Below, piece by piece: positions 15,921 through 25,118 of a stretch of DNA of 54,288 nt. This DNA is from CAWFGW01 sp963815495. GTDB lineage: Bacteria > Bacteroidota > Bacteroidia > Cytophagales > JAAEPT01. The notes beneath the pieces were generated by a model. That model ran no database searches. It was not told the origin of the DNA and saw only the letters and a program-made list of their open reading frames with translations. The DNA is taken from contig CAWFGW010000032.1 in assembly GCA_963815495.1 (NCBI GenBank), positions 1 to 54,288 on the forward strand, in the 5' to 3' direction. Position 1 is the stretch's first letter; each line of letters begins with the position of its first letter. A program made the position numbers and the translations under genes.

Positions 15921-17945
15921 TTAATAAATTCGAAGAGAAAAATCATCAAATAGAAATTCACTTTTTCCAGTATTCCAAAGATACACGACAAGCTCACAGT
16001 TATTATCCGAGATTGGGGGAAGTTGGAATTTTAAATCTAGTTCTTGCCACGTGTTTTGCTTTCTTACGAGTTCTTTTAAATTGTATGATTGGTAATAGAC
16101 AGTTTTTTCAGAAGAATTAATTGCGAGTACTAAATTGCAGTCTGAATCTACGTTCTTTATAAAATAAGAAGAGACAAACAATAATCTTGGACTATCTAGT
16201 TTAGGGATTTTTTTTGTTGTAAATGTTAACCCATATTCTTCTTTAGGTGTTATTTGTCCAGAATGACTACTTTTATAACCTGTGGTGTCAGATAAGTTAA
16301 CATTTGACCACTCATTATTTATTTCTATATTCTCAAAATCTATAGTTTTTTCAAGTTCTACTTGTTTTTCACTAGAGATTATAAATTCATCCAACCCTTG
16401 GTTAATTTCTTTCTTAGAATATTTACAAACCAAAAGATGATTGTTCTCTGCAACTTTTATCAAGTGTTGGATAAGTATTGGAAACTGAGAAGCCAGATCG
16501 GAAACAAAAGATATTTTTTCAAATACTACATAATCATAATTCCAGCTCAAAGCTTTTTTTATGTTTGTTGTAGTTGGTTTAACTACAACATAACCCTTTC
16601 TCTTCATTTGAATAAAAGGAATATTGGGTCCAAATGAATTAAATGTAAGGATCTTAGCATTCTTTGAAATGTTAAGAGAATCCAAAAATTTATCAGCGTT
16701 TTCATAAGAATAAATCATGGTCTGAGTTTTATTCCAAGATTCGAACTGATGTCTCTTGTTTTGAGATTTAACCACCTGCATTATCATAATAAGTGCAATT
16801 CCTAAAAAAGCAGTAACAAAGATTTTTTTAAGAGTTCTGTCAACGACCTTTGGCATTAGAGCAAAAAGGAAAATCAATAGCATGATAACAGGTAAGAAAA
16901 AGGTGTCTAAAAAATAATAATCATGATTAACAAATTGCTGTAACATTAAGCAAGAAAACACCAAACATCCAATTAGATAAATAATAAAGAGCAAGCCCCA
17001 GTTTTTAATTTTAATATCCATCATATTTCTTCTGAGAAAGAAATATGATGCTATTATTAATATCACAAACATGACTGTATATTGAAAAGCAGTAAAATAA
17101 TCCAATGCCCAATTTTTATACGTGTCGAATATGATTTCTTTAGCATCCTCTACACTCGAAGGAGGCAGAATATAGTTTAAGAACATTGATCCATGAAGGT
17201 TTCTTAGATGTGAATTATAAAGCTGATATCCAATTAAAATAACAGTAGACAAAACAACTGGCAAAATCTTAGTAATTAGAGTCGATTCTTTTTTCAAAAT
17301 ACGGGCGAACTCTAAACAATATATCGCTATAAGTGGAATTGCAAAAGTCGTTCTTGCAAGTGCCGCTAGAGTCAAGAAAAAGATAGTTATAGCAAAATCA
17401 TTTTTCTTATTATCGGATAAGTATTTCGAATAAAAATAAATGCCAATGATTGCATTTGACAAGGATGGAATAGTTGGTAAAAAACCTCCTTGATAATAAA
17501 CAAATACAGGAGAGGTTGCTGCAAATAAGACTACGAAAATTGACTTTAAGTTATCGCTTGTATGCGAATAAGTAAGTCTATATAAATAATATAGGCCTAA
17601 TAAACTATATAATAAAATATAACATCGGAATATCCAAGGCGAAGAATGCCCTGAAATTTTCATAATTATCGCAGGTACATAATCATGAATTGGAAAATCC
17701 ACAGCTGTTATAGTTTGCTTAGCTGGTATTTCAAAGTTGTTAGGAAATTGATGATTATATACATAAGTCTGAGGCTGAAAAAAATTTAGATCGTTCTCGA
17801 CAAAACCTAGAGCAATTGCATACCTATCGGCTTGTGCCCACGCGTGGATGTTTGAAGGAAAAGTGTTTATGTATTTATATTGAGTAATACTTAGGTAAAA
17901 AAGTAATAAAAAAACAATAAGATAATTACCTGATAAATTCCTCAT
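15921..17945 (-). CDS. GT-C-like (PMT/ArnT-type) membrane protein with C-terminal beta domain
   Basis: 674 residues. An N-terminal helix is followed by a long external loop with WAQADRYAIALGFVENDLNFFQP, then about ten helices to residue 400; a hydrophilic C-terminal part (about 410-674) ends with a jelly-roll-like beta sequence (TWQELDLKFQLPP, FLFDDFSLRIY) as in carbohydrate-binding modules. The acidic loop residue after helix one plus this topology suggests a glycosyltransferase of the GT39/PMT_2 type using a polyprenyl-phosphate sugar. The acceptor is unknown. It lies 34 bp upstream of the hydrolase and 21 bp downstream of the lipoprotein gene, in the same direction. Composition is more A+T-rich than the housekeeping genes. 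Confidence 0.75.
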   Translation of the reverse strand: MRNLSGNYLIVFLLLFYLSITQYKYINTFPSNIHAWAQADRYAIALGFVENDLNFFQPQTYVYNHQFPNNFEIPAKQTITAVDFPIHDYVPAIIMKISGHSSPWIFRCYILLYSLLGLYYLYRLTYSHTSDNLKSIFVVLFAATSPVFVYYQGGFLPTIPSLSNAIIGIYFYSKYLSDNKKNDFAITIFFLTLAALARTTFAIPLIAIYCLEFARILKKESTLITKILPVVLSTVILIGYQLYNSHLRNLHGSMFLNYILPPSSVEDAKEIIFDTYKNWALDYFTAFQYTVMFVILIIASYFFLRRNMMDIKIKNWGLLFIIYLIGCLVFSCLMLQQFVNHDYYFLDTFFLPVIMLLIFLFALMPKVVDRTLKKIFVTAFLGIALIMIMQVVKSQNKRHQFESWNKTQTMIYSYENADKFLDSLNISKNAKILTFNSFGPNIPFIQMKRKGYVVVKPTTTNIKKALSWNYDYVVFEKISFVSDLASQFPILIQHLIKVAENNHLLVCKYSKKEINQGLDEFIISSEKQVELEKTIDFENIEINNEWSNVNLSDTTGYKSSHSGQITPKEEYGLTFTTKKIPKLDSPRLLFVSSYFIKNVDSDCNLVLAINSSEKTVYYQSYNLKELVRKQNTWQELDLKFQLPPISDNNCELVVYLWNTGKSEFLFDDFSLRIY

Positions 17946-17966
17946 TAAAATTTAAAGCATAAGTGA

Positions 17967-18383
17967 TCACTTTAATGTATCTTCTGGCCATGAAAAATGG
18001 ACCGTCCGTTCATTAGAAATTACTCCTTCAGTTATATATGTTTTGGGTTTAATATTAAGTGAGTCTGTGTAATGAAATGTAATCTCCATATATTTTGTAC
18101 AACCATTGTAACATTTCTTATCTGGTGTATAAAACAATGAATCAAAATCTTCTAAATAATCTTCGCTAGAAGCCCACTTGTGTTTAGACTTACCGTATGC
18201 GTTGATAATTGTAATATTCTCATCAGGGAAATATGTATTAGTATAAAATGATACTCTCTTTAAAATGCCCTTATTGTCATTAATTACCGCCTTATATGTT
18301 AGTGGGAATTCTTTTTTTACAGAATCTTTATCTTCACAACTAAATAAAAATAACACTAACAAAAGAAGAAATGTTTTTTTCAT
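17967..18383 (-). CDS. Small lipoprotein, function unknown
   Basis: 138 residues with a lipoprotein signal, MKKTFLLLLVLFLFSC, lipidated at Cys16 and followed by EDKDS. The mature part is short and beta-rich with a CYNGC pair (two Cys separated by three residues) that could form a disulfide. Not recognised. It lies 19 bp after the T9SS gene and is probably in the same transcript. Confidence 0.75.
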   Translation of the reverse strand: MKKTFLLLLVLFLFSCEDKDSVKKEFPLTYKAVINDNKGILKRVSFYTNTYFPDENITIINAYGKSKHKWASSEDYLEDFDSLFYTPDKKCYNGCTKYMEITFHYTDSLNIKPKTYITEGVISNERTVHFSWPEDTLK

Positions 18384-18402
18384 GATTTTATTTTCAGATT
18401 AG

Positions 18403-20652
18403 TTATTCTAATAATATTTTTTCTGAATAGCTTTCATGGTTTTGTAATATTACTTGTAGAATATGTATACCAGGATTGAAGTCGTGTAAATCTATATCGA
18501 AAGTATTTTTATTTATATTATTTTCATTTAAAATTTCAGCTCCCATATTATTTAATAATCTTATACTAGTGATTTTATTTGTTTCAAAACTATTAACCAA
18601 TGTAAAGCGACCTTGACTAGGATTTGGGAAAATTTGGAATGGTTTGTTGGAATTATCAGTTACAACTTCATTTTCAAAAAAACCTTTACGGAATGAATTA
18701 CTACATGCAAAAGAATAGTGATTTATTTCTGTAAACCCCCGAGAAGGGTAAGGGTCTGTTGCAACTGCTGAAAATCCTGGTTCAGCAATAAAATTAGGTG
18801 ACATCCCAATAACCCCCGCAACATTGTTTGAAGAGTTAGTGGTTGAGAGTTCAATATTAAAAGCACCTTGATAATAATCATCCCAATGGTAATTACCTTG
18901 CTCCCATTTCCAAACCAATCTATCATATTGTGCCTTCTCAATTGATTCGTTCATCTTGTAATTAGCCTGAAATATTATTGGGTTCTCATAATAGTTAGAA
19001 TTAAATCGCGCAATTACTCTTAACATTATTTCAGATTTTTCGGGAACTTCAATTACCATATCTTTAAGCTTATTCATGGGTAATTCTGGAGTGCCTATAT
19101 AGATATTCCCGTTTTCTTCATCAAATTTATAAATTTTTAAACGCCCTTCATCTAAAGCTTTATAAATTGGGTTTACAACAGGAATATGCCATTCTTTACC
19201 AACTTCATCCCAAAATTTGAATAAGACATATTGTTTTGTTATATCAATTTTTTCAGCTCCAACACCTGTTAATTTTACTACTAATGCAAAATGAATATCC
19301 ATTAAGGAAAGACCTGGTATTTTATTAATTGCGACTACATTATTGTCTTCAAATTTGTATTTAACGAACTTTCCAAGGTAATCCGATACTGTGGGTTGGT
19401 TTGCTTTAACATAAAAAGGGGGGTACGATTTATATGAAATTACTTTTACAGGAAGTCCGTTTTGAGTTCCAACCTGACCGCCATTATTATCGCCATCAAG
19501 TTCATATTTATCATATGGAGTTGTTTTACGAATTGTTGGAGTTTTAGATAAATTTATGAAACCTAAAGGACAATCATAGGGACTCCAACTAACAGGAGGA
19601 AAAAAATTGCCATTAACTCCTGGTATTTTTAGTGTATTACCTCCTAAATTAAATTTAATACTCATTGTTCCTTCAATATCTAGGTGTTCAATCGTACCTG
19701 TAGGCGGAGTAGAAGTTTTCTCATTAAAACTACCATTAAGGATTCTAACAAATCCTAAAACAGCACTTGCACCCGCAGTAATACCTGTAGCAGCAGAAAA
19801 AATTTCACCTACAGGCTTTAAGGTGTTTACAACGTTTTTGTAACTCTTCATATATTGAGGAGAGCTATCGTCAATTTTTTTTACTGAATTTTGCATCTGG
19901 CTTATGAACTTTTCATTGCTCTCTAACTGTTTGTGCAATTTTGAGAGGCTTGCATTAAAAGTATTATTAGATATACTTGTTTTACTACCCGTGATTGTGT
20001 GCTGTTCACTTGAAGCAGGACCCAATTTATCCTTTAAGCGAATTTGATAGTTATTACAACCATAAAATTTAAAAGTCCATTTTTTCGAATTATATTTATT
20101 ATTTAAAATATTTTGGTCAAAAAATATAGGAAAATCAACTGAGCACCAGTTATCTGAAGCAACAAAAGGAATAATTACTGATATCATATCATCACTGGTA
20201 ATGTCACTATTCAAATATTTATCTGTTGCATATTGATATTCGTTTCCGTAAGTTAAACTACTAGGGTTATTTAAATCATGAAATGATAATGTAGCTAAAA
20301 CATGTTCAAAAGGGAGTTCGTCTAAATAAAAAAATGCGCGTACTAAACCTCTGTGAGGATTATAGATAATAAAATATGGATATATTCCATCAAATTGAGC
20401 CCAAAGTAATTGCCACCCTTTTGTTTTTTTATAATCACTCGTTTCATAGACATCTACAATTTTACCAATTCTTTCTGTCTCTGGCTTAAATGGTGGATTA
20501 ATATCCACCCATATATTACCATCTCTACGTTTCCAATTATTTTGAGACTGATTTTCCCAATTCCATGATGAATAGTCTCCATTTGTAGGCATCTGTGAAA
20601 AAGTAGGATTTATTATAAATACCAGTATTAATATCAGTATAAAGTTTTTCAT
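18403..20652 (-). CDS. Secreted T9SS type A sorting-domain protein
   Basis: About 749 residues from the ATG at 20652 (a TTG lies one codon earlier). The signal peptide ends near INPTFSQ. The body starts with GDYSSWNWENQSQNNW, which resembles a carbohydrate- or surface-binding beta domain, but I recognise no enzyme family; residues about 230-300 contain a helical, coiled-coil-like stretch. The last 76 residues (IFPNPSQGRFTLVN ... GIHILQVILQNHESYSEKILLE) are a classic T9SS type A C-terminal domain, so the protein is exported by T9SS and attached to or released from the cell surface. It is followed by the lipoprotein and preceded by the S74-like gene, all co-oriented. Confidence 0.85.
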   Translation of the reverse strand: MKNFILILILVFIINPTFSQMPTNGDYSSWNWENQSQNNWKRRDGNIWVDINPPFKPETERIGKIVDVYETSDYKKTKGWQLLWAQFDGIYPYFIIYNPHRGLVRAFFYLDELPFEHVLATLSFHDLNNPSSLTYGNEYQYATDKYLNSDITSDDMISVIIPFVASDNWCSVDFPIFFDQNILNNKYNSKKWTFKFYGCNNYQIRLKDKLGPASSEQHTITGSKTSISNNTFNASLSKLHKQLESNEKFISQMQNSVKKIDDSSPQYMKSYKNVVNTLKPVGEIFSAATGITAGASAVLGFVRILNGSFNEKTSTPPTGTIEHLDIEGTMSIKFNLGGNTLKIPGVNGNFFPPVSWSPYDCPLGFINLSKTPTIRKTTPYDKYELDGDNNGGQVGTQNGLPVKVISYKSYPPFYVKANQPTVSDYLGKFVKYKFEDNNVVAINKIPGLSLMDIHFALVVKLTGVGAEKIDITKQYVLFKFWDEVGKEWHIPVVNPIYKALDEGRLKIYKFDEENGNIYIGTPELPMNKLKDMVIEVPEKSEIMLRVIARFNSNYYENPIIFQANYKMNESIEKAQYDRLVWKWEQGNYHWDDYYQGAFNIELSTTNSSNNVAGVIGMSPNFIAEPGFSAVATDPYPSRGFTEINHYSFACSNSFRKGFFENEVVTDNSNKPFQIFPNPSQGRFTLVNSFETNKITSIRLLNNMGAEILNENNINKNTFDIDLHDFNPGIHILQVILQNHESYSEKILLE

Positions 20653-20680
20653 CAATGCGTTAATTAACTTAAAAATTAAA

Positions 20681-21781
20681 TTATTTGAGTGAATTTATTT
20701 CTTGTTGCATAACTGCAATTTTTTTGTTCTGCTCAATTAGATACAGAGTTAATTCTTCAATTTTTTGTAATAGAACAGCATTCATTTCTCCTACATTTAT
20801 CCCATCATCTGCTTTAACTTTACTTGCCGAGGGGACACCTGGTAAATGTTGGTTTTCGTTAATAAAACATTCGACATCATCCAATGATATCAACTTATAT
20901 TTATCGGCAAAAACAAAATCTGGCCAATTAGCTTGTAGCTTACAGTATATCCTTTCTGCAACAATACTTCCCGCAACTGCTAGCTGATGACCTGCTGTAT
21001 TCGAAGTATTTATTCCAATAGCCATAGTTTCTATTACACCGTTATCTCCAATATTAAACGGCCAAATTACAGTACCATCCTTTTTTACATGATAAATTTG
21101 AAAATCCTTTTGATCTTTATTATTGTGAAAAGCCCAATAGCCACTTTTCAAATCGTTATCAAACCTCATCCAGTCCCCCCAACCTATCTTAGTTGTTAAT
21201 CTAGCTTTGGGACTATCATTTGTACCAACACTTATAGTATTATTCACAAACAAACTTCTTGGAGCTGGTACTTCATGACTTCCTATTGAAACACCACCAT
21301 TAGAGTGAACCATAAATGGTTTGACTCCTGATTTACTGGATATTTGTAAAGGTGTAACTCCTACGTTTGAATGGATATGTAATTGAGCATCGGGAGAGGA
21401 AGTTCCAATTCCAATATACCCATTATATCCGCTAATCATCAGTTTAGAATAATCTCTAATGAGTTGTGATGTTTTCATCGTATTTGGAAAGCTTGGAGTG
21501 TTTTTCCAAGTTTGGGCTGACACAAAATGCAAATCAGAACCATTAAAAACTATATTACTGAATGATCTCCATTCCCCCCCTGTGTAATTCCACAAATTAG
21601 TACTAGGGTTGTATTTTAAGAATACTCCGACATTTGCTTCTGCGGCATGATCCTTATTTAAATACCAAGGTATATCTTGAACATATAGCCCATTTGAATT
21701 AACCAAATTATGAAGTACTTGTGATTTTACTAAAAAAGAGGCAGTAAAAATCAATAGGAAAATACAAATATTTTTTTTCAT
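20681..21781 (-). CDS. Secreted S74/tail-fibre-like protein
   Basis: 366 residues with an N-terminal signal peptide. The middle has repeated beta phrases such as IGIGTSSPDAQLHIHSN and GGVSIGSHEVP, typical of tail-fibre-like and adhesin stalks. The C-terminus carries DFVFADKYKLISLDDVECFIN, ENQHLPGVPSASKVK and INVGEMNAVLLQKIEELTLY, followed by a coiled coil. This C-terminal pattern is common in Bacteroidota exported proteins related to peptidase S74 chaperone domains. A phage origin is not required, since no phage genes are near. It is the first gene of the three secreted-protein genes and lies downstream of a strong hairpin. Confidence 0.82.
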   Translation of the reverse strand: MKKNICIFLLIFTASFLVKSQVLHNLVNSNGLYVQDIPWYLNKDHAAEANVGVFLKYNPSTNLWNYTGGEWRSFSNIVFNGSDLHFVSAQTWKNTPSFPNTMKTSQLIRDYSKLMISGYNGYIGIGTSSPDAQLHIHSNVGVTPLQISSKSGVKPFMVHSNGGVSIGSHEVPAPRSLFVNNTISVGTNDSPKARLTTKIGWGDWMRFDNDLKSGYWAFHNNKDQKDFQIYHVKKDGTVIWPFNIGDNGVIETMAIGINTSNTAGHQLAVAGSIVAERIYCKLQANWPDFVFADKYKLISLDDVECFINENQHLPGVPSASKVKADDGINVGEMNAVLLQKIEELTLYLIEQNKKIAVMQQEINSLK

Positions 21782-21823
21782 GACTATTTATTTGCTAAGT
21801 GTTTTTTTGTGCAACAATAAAAA

Positions 21824-21871
21824 TTCAATCACATAAATAAAAGGATATATCTATTTATTTATGTGATTGAA
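21824..21871 (-). terminator. 18-bp perfect hairpin, probable terminator or operator
   Basis: TTCAATCACATAAATAAA (21824-21841) pairs with its exact complement at 21854-21871 across a 12-nt loop. On the minus strand it is followed by TTTTTATTG, so it can end transcripts coming from the TPR gene (stop at 22036). It also lies 43 nt before the S74-like start, where it could overlap a promoter (TATTGTTG follows). The whole 21782-22035 gap is very A+T-rich and shows no gene. Confidence 0.6.
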
Positions 21872-22035
21872 ATAGAGTTATTTGTGTGATTTTTAAAAAA
21901 ATATTACATAGAATTTAAGGTATTGTTTTCATGAATCTATAGTTTATTTTATGTGTTAGTAATTTTTTAGAATATTATAATTCAAAAAATTGAAAAGAAA
22001 CTACATATGAAACACACAAAAAATAATTAAAAAAT

Positions 22036-23250
22036 TTACCACAACTTCCACCAGGCACCGTCTTTCTCTTCGTTTTGTTTGACATATTCTTTCGCTTCTT
22101 TAAAGTAGGCATCATCTTTTTTGTCTGCTGTTTCTAAATATAGTTGGTAGTATTTGAGCGCTTCTTCCTTATCGCCTCTTTTTTTAGCAAATACAGCTAA
22201 ACTATGTACGGCATTGAGGTAATATCCTCGGTCCAGAACTTCATCATCAATTTTAGCTAATGCGTCACTGTACGCGATAGTTTTTTTAAAGTTCGTTGTA
22301 GCTGCCAACGTATCTTTTTGTAAGCGCATATTGATGTACCCTAAAAAGTACGAAGCCACGCGACCGCTTTCATCGTCATATCCGACATAGCCAGAGTCAA
22401 TTTTGTTAAGGATATCGGTGCTGACAATATAACATTCCCCTAGTTCACCTTTGGTGAAGGCAACTTTCGCATAATAACGCTCAAAGTAAGGGTTGTTAGG
22501 ATAGGTGGTTTTTAAGTACTTAGAATACTGCATTGCTTCATTTCGCTTTCCTTCATAGTCGTTGTAAATCCGCATTAAAAAGGTCATGGCTTCAATTCGG
22601 GTATAAAAAGCATTGTCTGCAACATCTTTTAATTGTTTTAAGCCCAATTCCTTATCCCCTTTTTTGAAGAACAACAAAATGGGTTTTAGCTTAGGCATAT
22701 GGTCGGGAATCCATTCACGGAAATAATTATATAATGCATCTCCGAAAATGAATTCTGGACCCAATTCACTGGCATCATTTTGATCATCGTTTAAATAGTT
22801 TAACGACTTCTTTGCAGTAAATGCTGCGGAGGTATAGTTGTTTCGATCTGACTGGAGTCGTGCTTTGAAGCCGTAAGCCCCTGCTAAGAAAAAATTAGCT
22901 TCGGGGTTGTTTTTATCTTCTTTATATAGTTTTTCTGCAAAAGCAATACTTGTGTCCATGTAAGCGAAAAAAGCGTCATCATATTTTGTGACAATATCAT
23001 TGGGCATGATGCGCCACCATTGACTCAAACCCATTAAAAAATAGGGTAGTGGATGTGTAGGGTATTGCTGTTTTAACCAGAGAAATTGCTGATCAGCTGT
23101 TTCAAAATCAAAATTATATAAAGCATCGACTGCTTCAGTGCACTCTATTTGAATTGTTAAATCAGTAAGTAGCATTTTTTTATCCTCAGTCGATTGACCG
23201 AATAAATAAATTGAACTACTGAAAAAAAGAATAAACAACAGGTTTTTCAT
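22036..23250 (-). CDS. Exported tetratricopeptide-repeat protein
   Basis: About 404 residues from the ATG at 23250 (the two extra codons upstream begin with TTG). The signal peptide ends near YLFGQ. The mature protein is helical, with TPR-like pairs: YPTHPLPYFLMGLSQWW, NNPEANFFLAGAYGFKARL, GYYLNAVHSLAVFAKKRGDKEEALKYYQLYLE. TPR proteins usually serve as protein-binding scaffolds; partners are unknown. It lies downstream of ilvB but is separated by the ilvB terminator, so it probably has its own promoter. Confidence 0.8.
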   Translation of the reverse strand: MKNLLFILFFSSSIYLFGQSTEDKKMLLTDLTIQIECTEAVDALYNFDFETADQQFLWLKQQYPTHPLPYFLMGLSQWWRIMPNDIVTKYDDAFFAYMDTSIAFAEKLYKEDKNNPEANFFLAGAYGFKARLQSDRNNYTSAAFTAKKSLNYLNDDQNDASELGPEFIFGDALYNYFREWIPDHMPKLKPILLFFKKGDKELGLKQLKDVADNAFYTRIEAMTFLMRIYNDYEGKRNEAMQYSKYLKTTYPNNPYFERYYAKVAFTKGELGECYIVSTDILNKIDSGYVGYDDESGRVASYFLGYINMRLQKDTLAATTNFKKTIAYSDALAKIDDEVLDRGYYLNAVHSLAVFAKKRGDKEEALKYYQLYLETADKKDDAYFKEAKEYVKQNEEKDGAWWKLW

Positions 23251-23359
23251 TGGCAAATGAGTTTAATAAGAAACTTCTAATTTGATTGTTTAATATAGGT
23301 CCAATCTTGGAAGCTAATAAAAATATTCAATCACTATGCCAATTACTAGTATTAATAAA

Positions 23360-23395
23360 ATTTACTATCCGACTTTAAACAGTCGGATAGTAAAT
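23360..23395 (-). terminator. Intrinsic terminator built into the end of ilvB
   Basis: A 15-bp perfect stem, arms 23360-23374 and 23381-23395 (ATTTACTATCCGACT on either strand), loop 23375-23380. On the minus strand the upstream arm encodes the last ilvB codons, the stop TAA lies in the loop, and TTTTATT follows. This marks the end of the leuA-ilvD-ilvB transcript. Confidence 0.85.
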
Positions 23396-25060
23396 AGTGT
23401 CGGAAAGGCTTGTCATTGGTGCTACCATTGGAAACACATTTTCTTCACGCGGAACAATAGCATGAATTAAGAATGGACCATCGCTTTCACGAGCAGCCTT
23501 TACTGCTGACTCAAGTTCTTCCACGTTGGTCACTCGTGCCGCATTAATATAAAAAGCATTGGCTAGCTTCACAAAGTCCGGATTAACCAAGTTAACACCA
23601 GAGTAATTTCTAGCATAAAACTGTTCTTGCCACTGGCGTACCATTCCTAAATAGGCATTGTCTAATAATAATATTTTGATGGGCCATTTTTCTTGAACAC
23701 AGGTCATCAATTCTTGTATGTTCATTTGAAATGAGCCATCCCCAGAAACGCACCATACTTCTTTGTCCATAGCAGCAGCTTGCGCACCCATGGCTGCAGG
23801 CAAGCCGAAACCCATAGTACCAAGTCCACAAGACGACACAAAGTGATTCGGTTTCATGCGTCTAAAATACTGTGCTGACCACATTTGATGTTGACCTACA
23901 TCGGTACAGATGATGGCATCATCTGGAATGGCTTTTTCTACTATGCTAATAGCAGTTACTTCATTCCATTCGTCTAAGTTGGCTTTCTTTAATGGATATT
24001 TTTCGCGTTGTCCATCTAAGTAAGTAACCCAATCTTCTCTCAGAGATTTATTTTCAGGTGTTCGAGTATCAGGACATTCTTTCAATAGTCGCTTTAAATC
24101 AGCATGTAAAAATACGTCTGTGCGTACATTTTTACCGTGTTCACTGATGTCAATATCACAATGAATCACTTTTGCGTTGGGAGCAAATTGGTCCAATTTT
24201 CCGGTTATACGGTCGTCAAACCGAATACCTAAAGCAATTAATAAGTCACACTCTTGTACTGCATCGTTGGCATATTTCATTCCATGCATCCCTAACCACG
24301 AATAATACAAGGGATTGTCATGCTCCATAGCTCCGATACCCAAGATGGTTGAAATAACCGGAATGTTTTCACGCGAAACAAACTCACGTAATTCATCCCA
24401 AGCTTCTGCCATTAAAATACCATGCCCTGCAATAATGAGTGGTTTTTTAGCTGCGGAAGTTAAATCACGAGCCTCAAACAACTGATCGCGGTGTACTTGA
24501 TACGGTTGGTTTTTTTTCGGTGGCCGTACTTGCTTTTCCCAATCGTCAGGCAATTCGATGTAGGCGTTTTGAACATCCTTTGGGATATCAATCAAAACGG
24601 GACCAGGTCGATCGTGGATGGTGATACGATAAGCATCCATAAACACCTCAATAGCTTTATCGAGTGATTTTAGCAGGTAGGTTTTCTTAGTGATTGGAAC
24701 GCAAATCCCAGTGATGTCGGTTTCTTGAAACGCATCAGAACCGATTAAATCGGTCGCCACTTGACCGGTGATGGCCAACATTGGAATTGAATCAGCATAG
24801 GCATCAGCAATACCAGTAACCAAGTTAGTAGCACCTGGTCCAGAAGTAGAAAGGCAAAATCCAGGCTTCATGGCAATACGTCCGTAGGCGTTAGCAGCCA
24901 ACGAAGCACCTTGCTCATGACGGACTAGCACGGTATGTAAAGTCGTTTTTGCCAGTGCATCATAGATCGGTAAGATAGCCCCACCTGGGTAAGCAAACAA
25001 ATAATCTGCTTCCAACAACTCTATGATTCGTACTATAAATTCTGCTCCTCTTAATTTCAT
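23375..25060 (-). CDS. ilvB: Acetolactate synthase large subunit
   Basis: 561 residues. It makes 2-acetolactate and 2-aceto-2-hydroxybutyrate from pyruvate, the first common step of valine/leucine and isoleucine synthesis. The three thiamine-diphosphate enzyme domains are visible: N-terminal YPGGAILPIYDAL and HEQGASLAANAYGR (catalytic Glu), FAD-domain region (about 190-340), and C-terminal GDGSFQMNIQELMTC with LLDNAYLGMVRQWQ. It is the last gene of the leu/ilv operon and its 3-prime end is inside a terminator, so the regulatory subunit gene ilvN does not follow. Confidence 0.96.
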   Translation of the reverse strand: MKLRGAEFIVRIIELLEADYLFAYPGGAILPIYDALAKTTLHTVLVRHEQGASLAANAYGRIAMKPGFCLSTSGPGATNLVTGIADAYADSIPMLAITGQVATDLIGSDAFQETDITGICVPITKKTYLLKSLDKAIEVFMDAYRITIHDRPGPVLIDIPKDVQNAYIELPDDWEKQVRPPKKNQPYQVHRDQLFEARDLTSAAKKPLIIAGHGILMAEAWDELREFVSRENIPVISTILGIGAMEHDNPLYYSWLGMHGMKYANDAVQECDLLIALGIRFDDRITGKLDQFAPNAKVIHCDIDISEHGKNVRTDVFLHADLKRLLKECPDTRTPENKSLREDWVTYLDGQREKYPLKKANLDEWNEVTAISIVEKAIPDDAIICTDVGQHQMWSAQYFRRMKPNHFVSSCGLGTMGFGLPAAMGAQAAAMDKEVWCVSGDGSFQMNIQELMTCVQEKWPIKILLLDNAYLGMVRQWQEQFYARNYSGVNLVNPDFVKLANAFYINAARVTNVEELESAVKAARESDGPFLIHAIVPREENVFPMVAPMTSLSDTIYYPTV

Positions 25061-25062
25061 AT

Positions 25063-25095
25063 GCTAGATATTAGAAGTTAGCATGTTAGACATTA
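25063..25095. repeat. Decayed simple repeat between ilvB and the T9SS gene
   Basis: Short words of the type GATATTAGAAGTTAGCATG and TTAGACATTAGATG, close variants of the repeat at 8270-8345. No gene or clear promoter here. Confidence 0.4.
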
Positions 25096-25118
25096 GATGA
25101 CTCAACAACTAACCTTAA

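Noticed and set aside
20681..21781. Prophage tail-fibre gene
   Set aside because: Although the protein resembles tail fibres, there are no capsid, terminase, integrase or lysis genes near, and such S74-like exported proteins are common in Bacteroidota.
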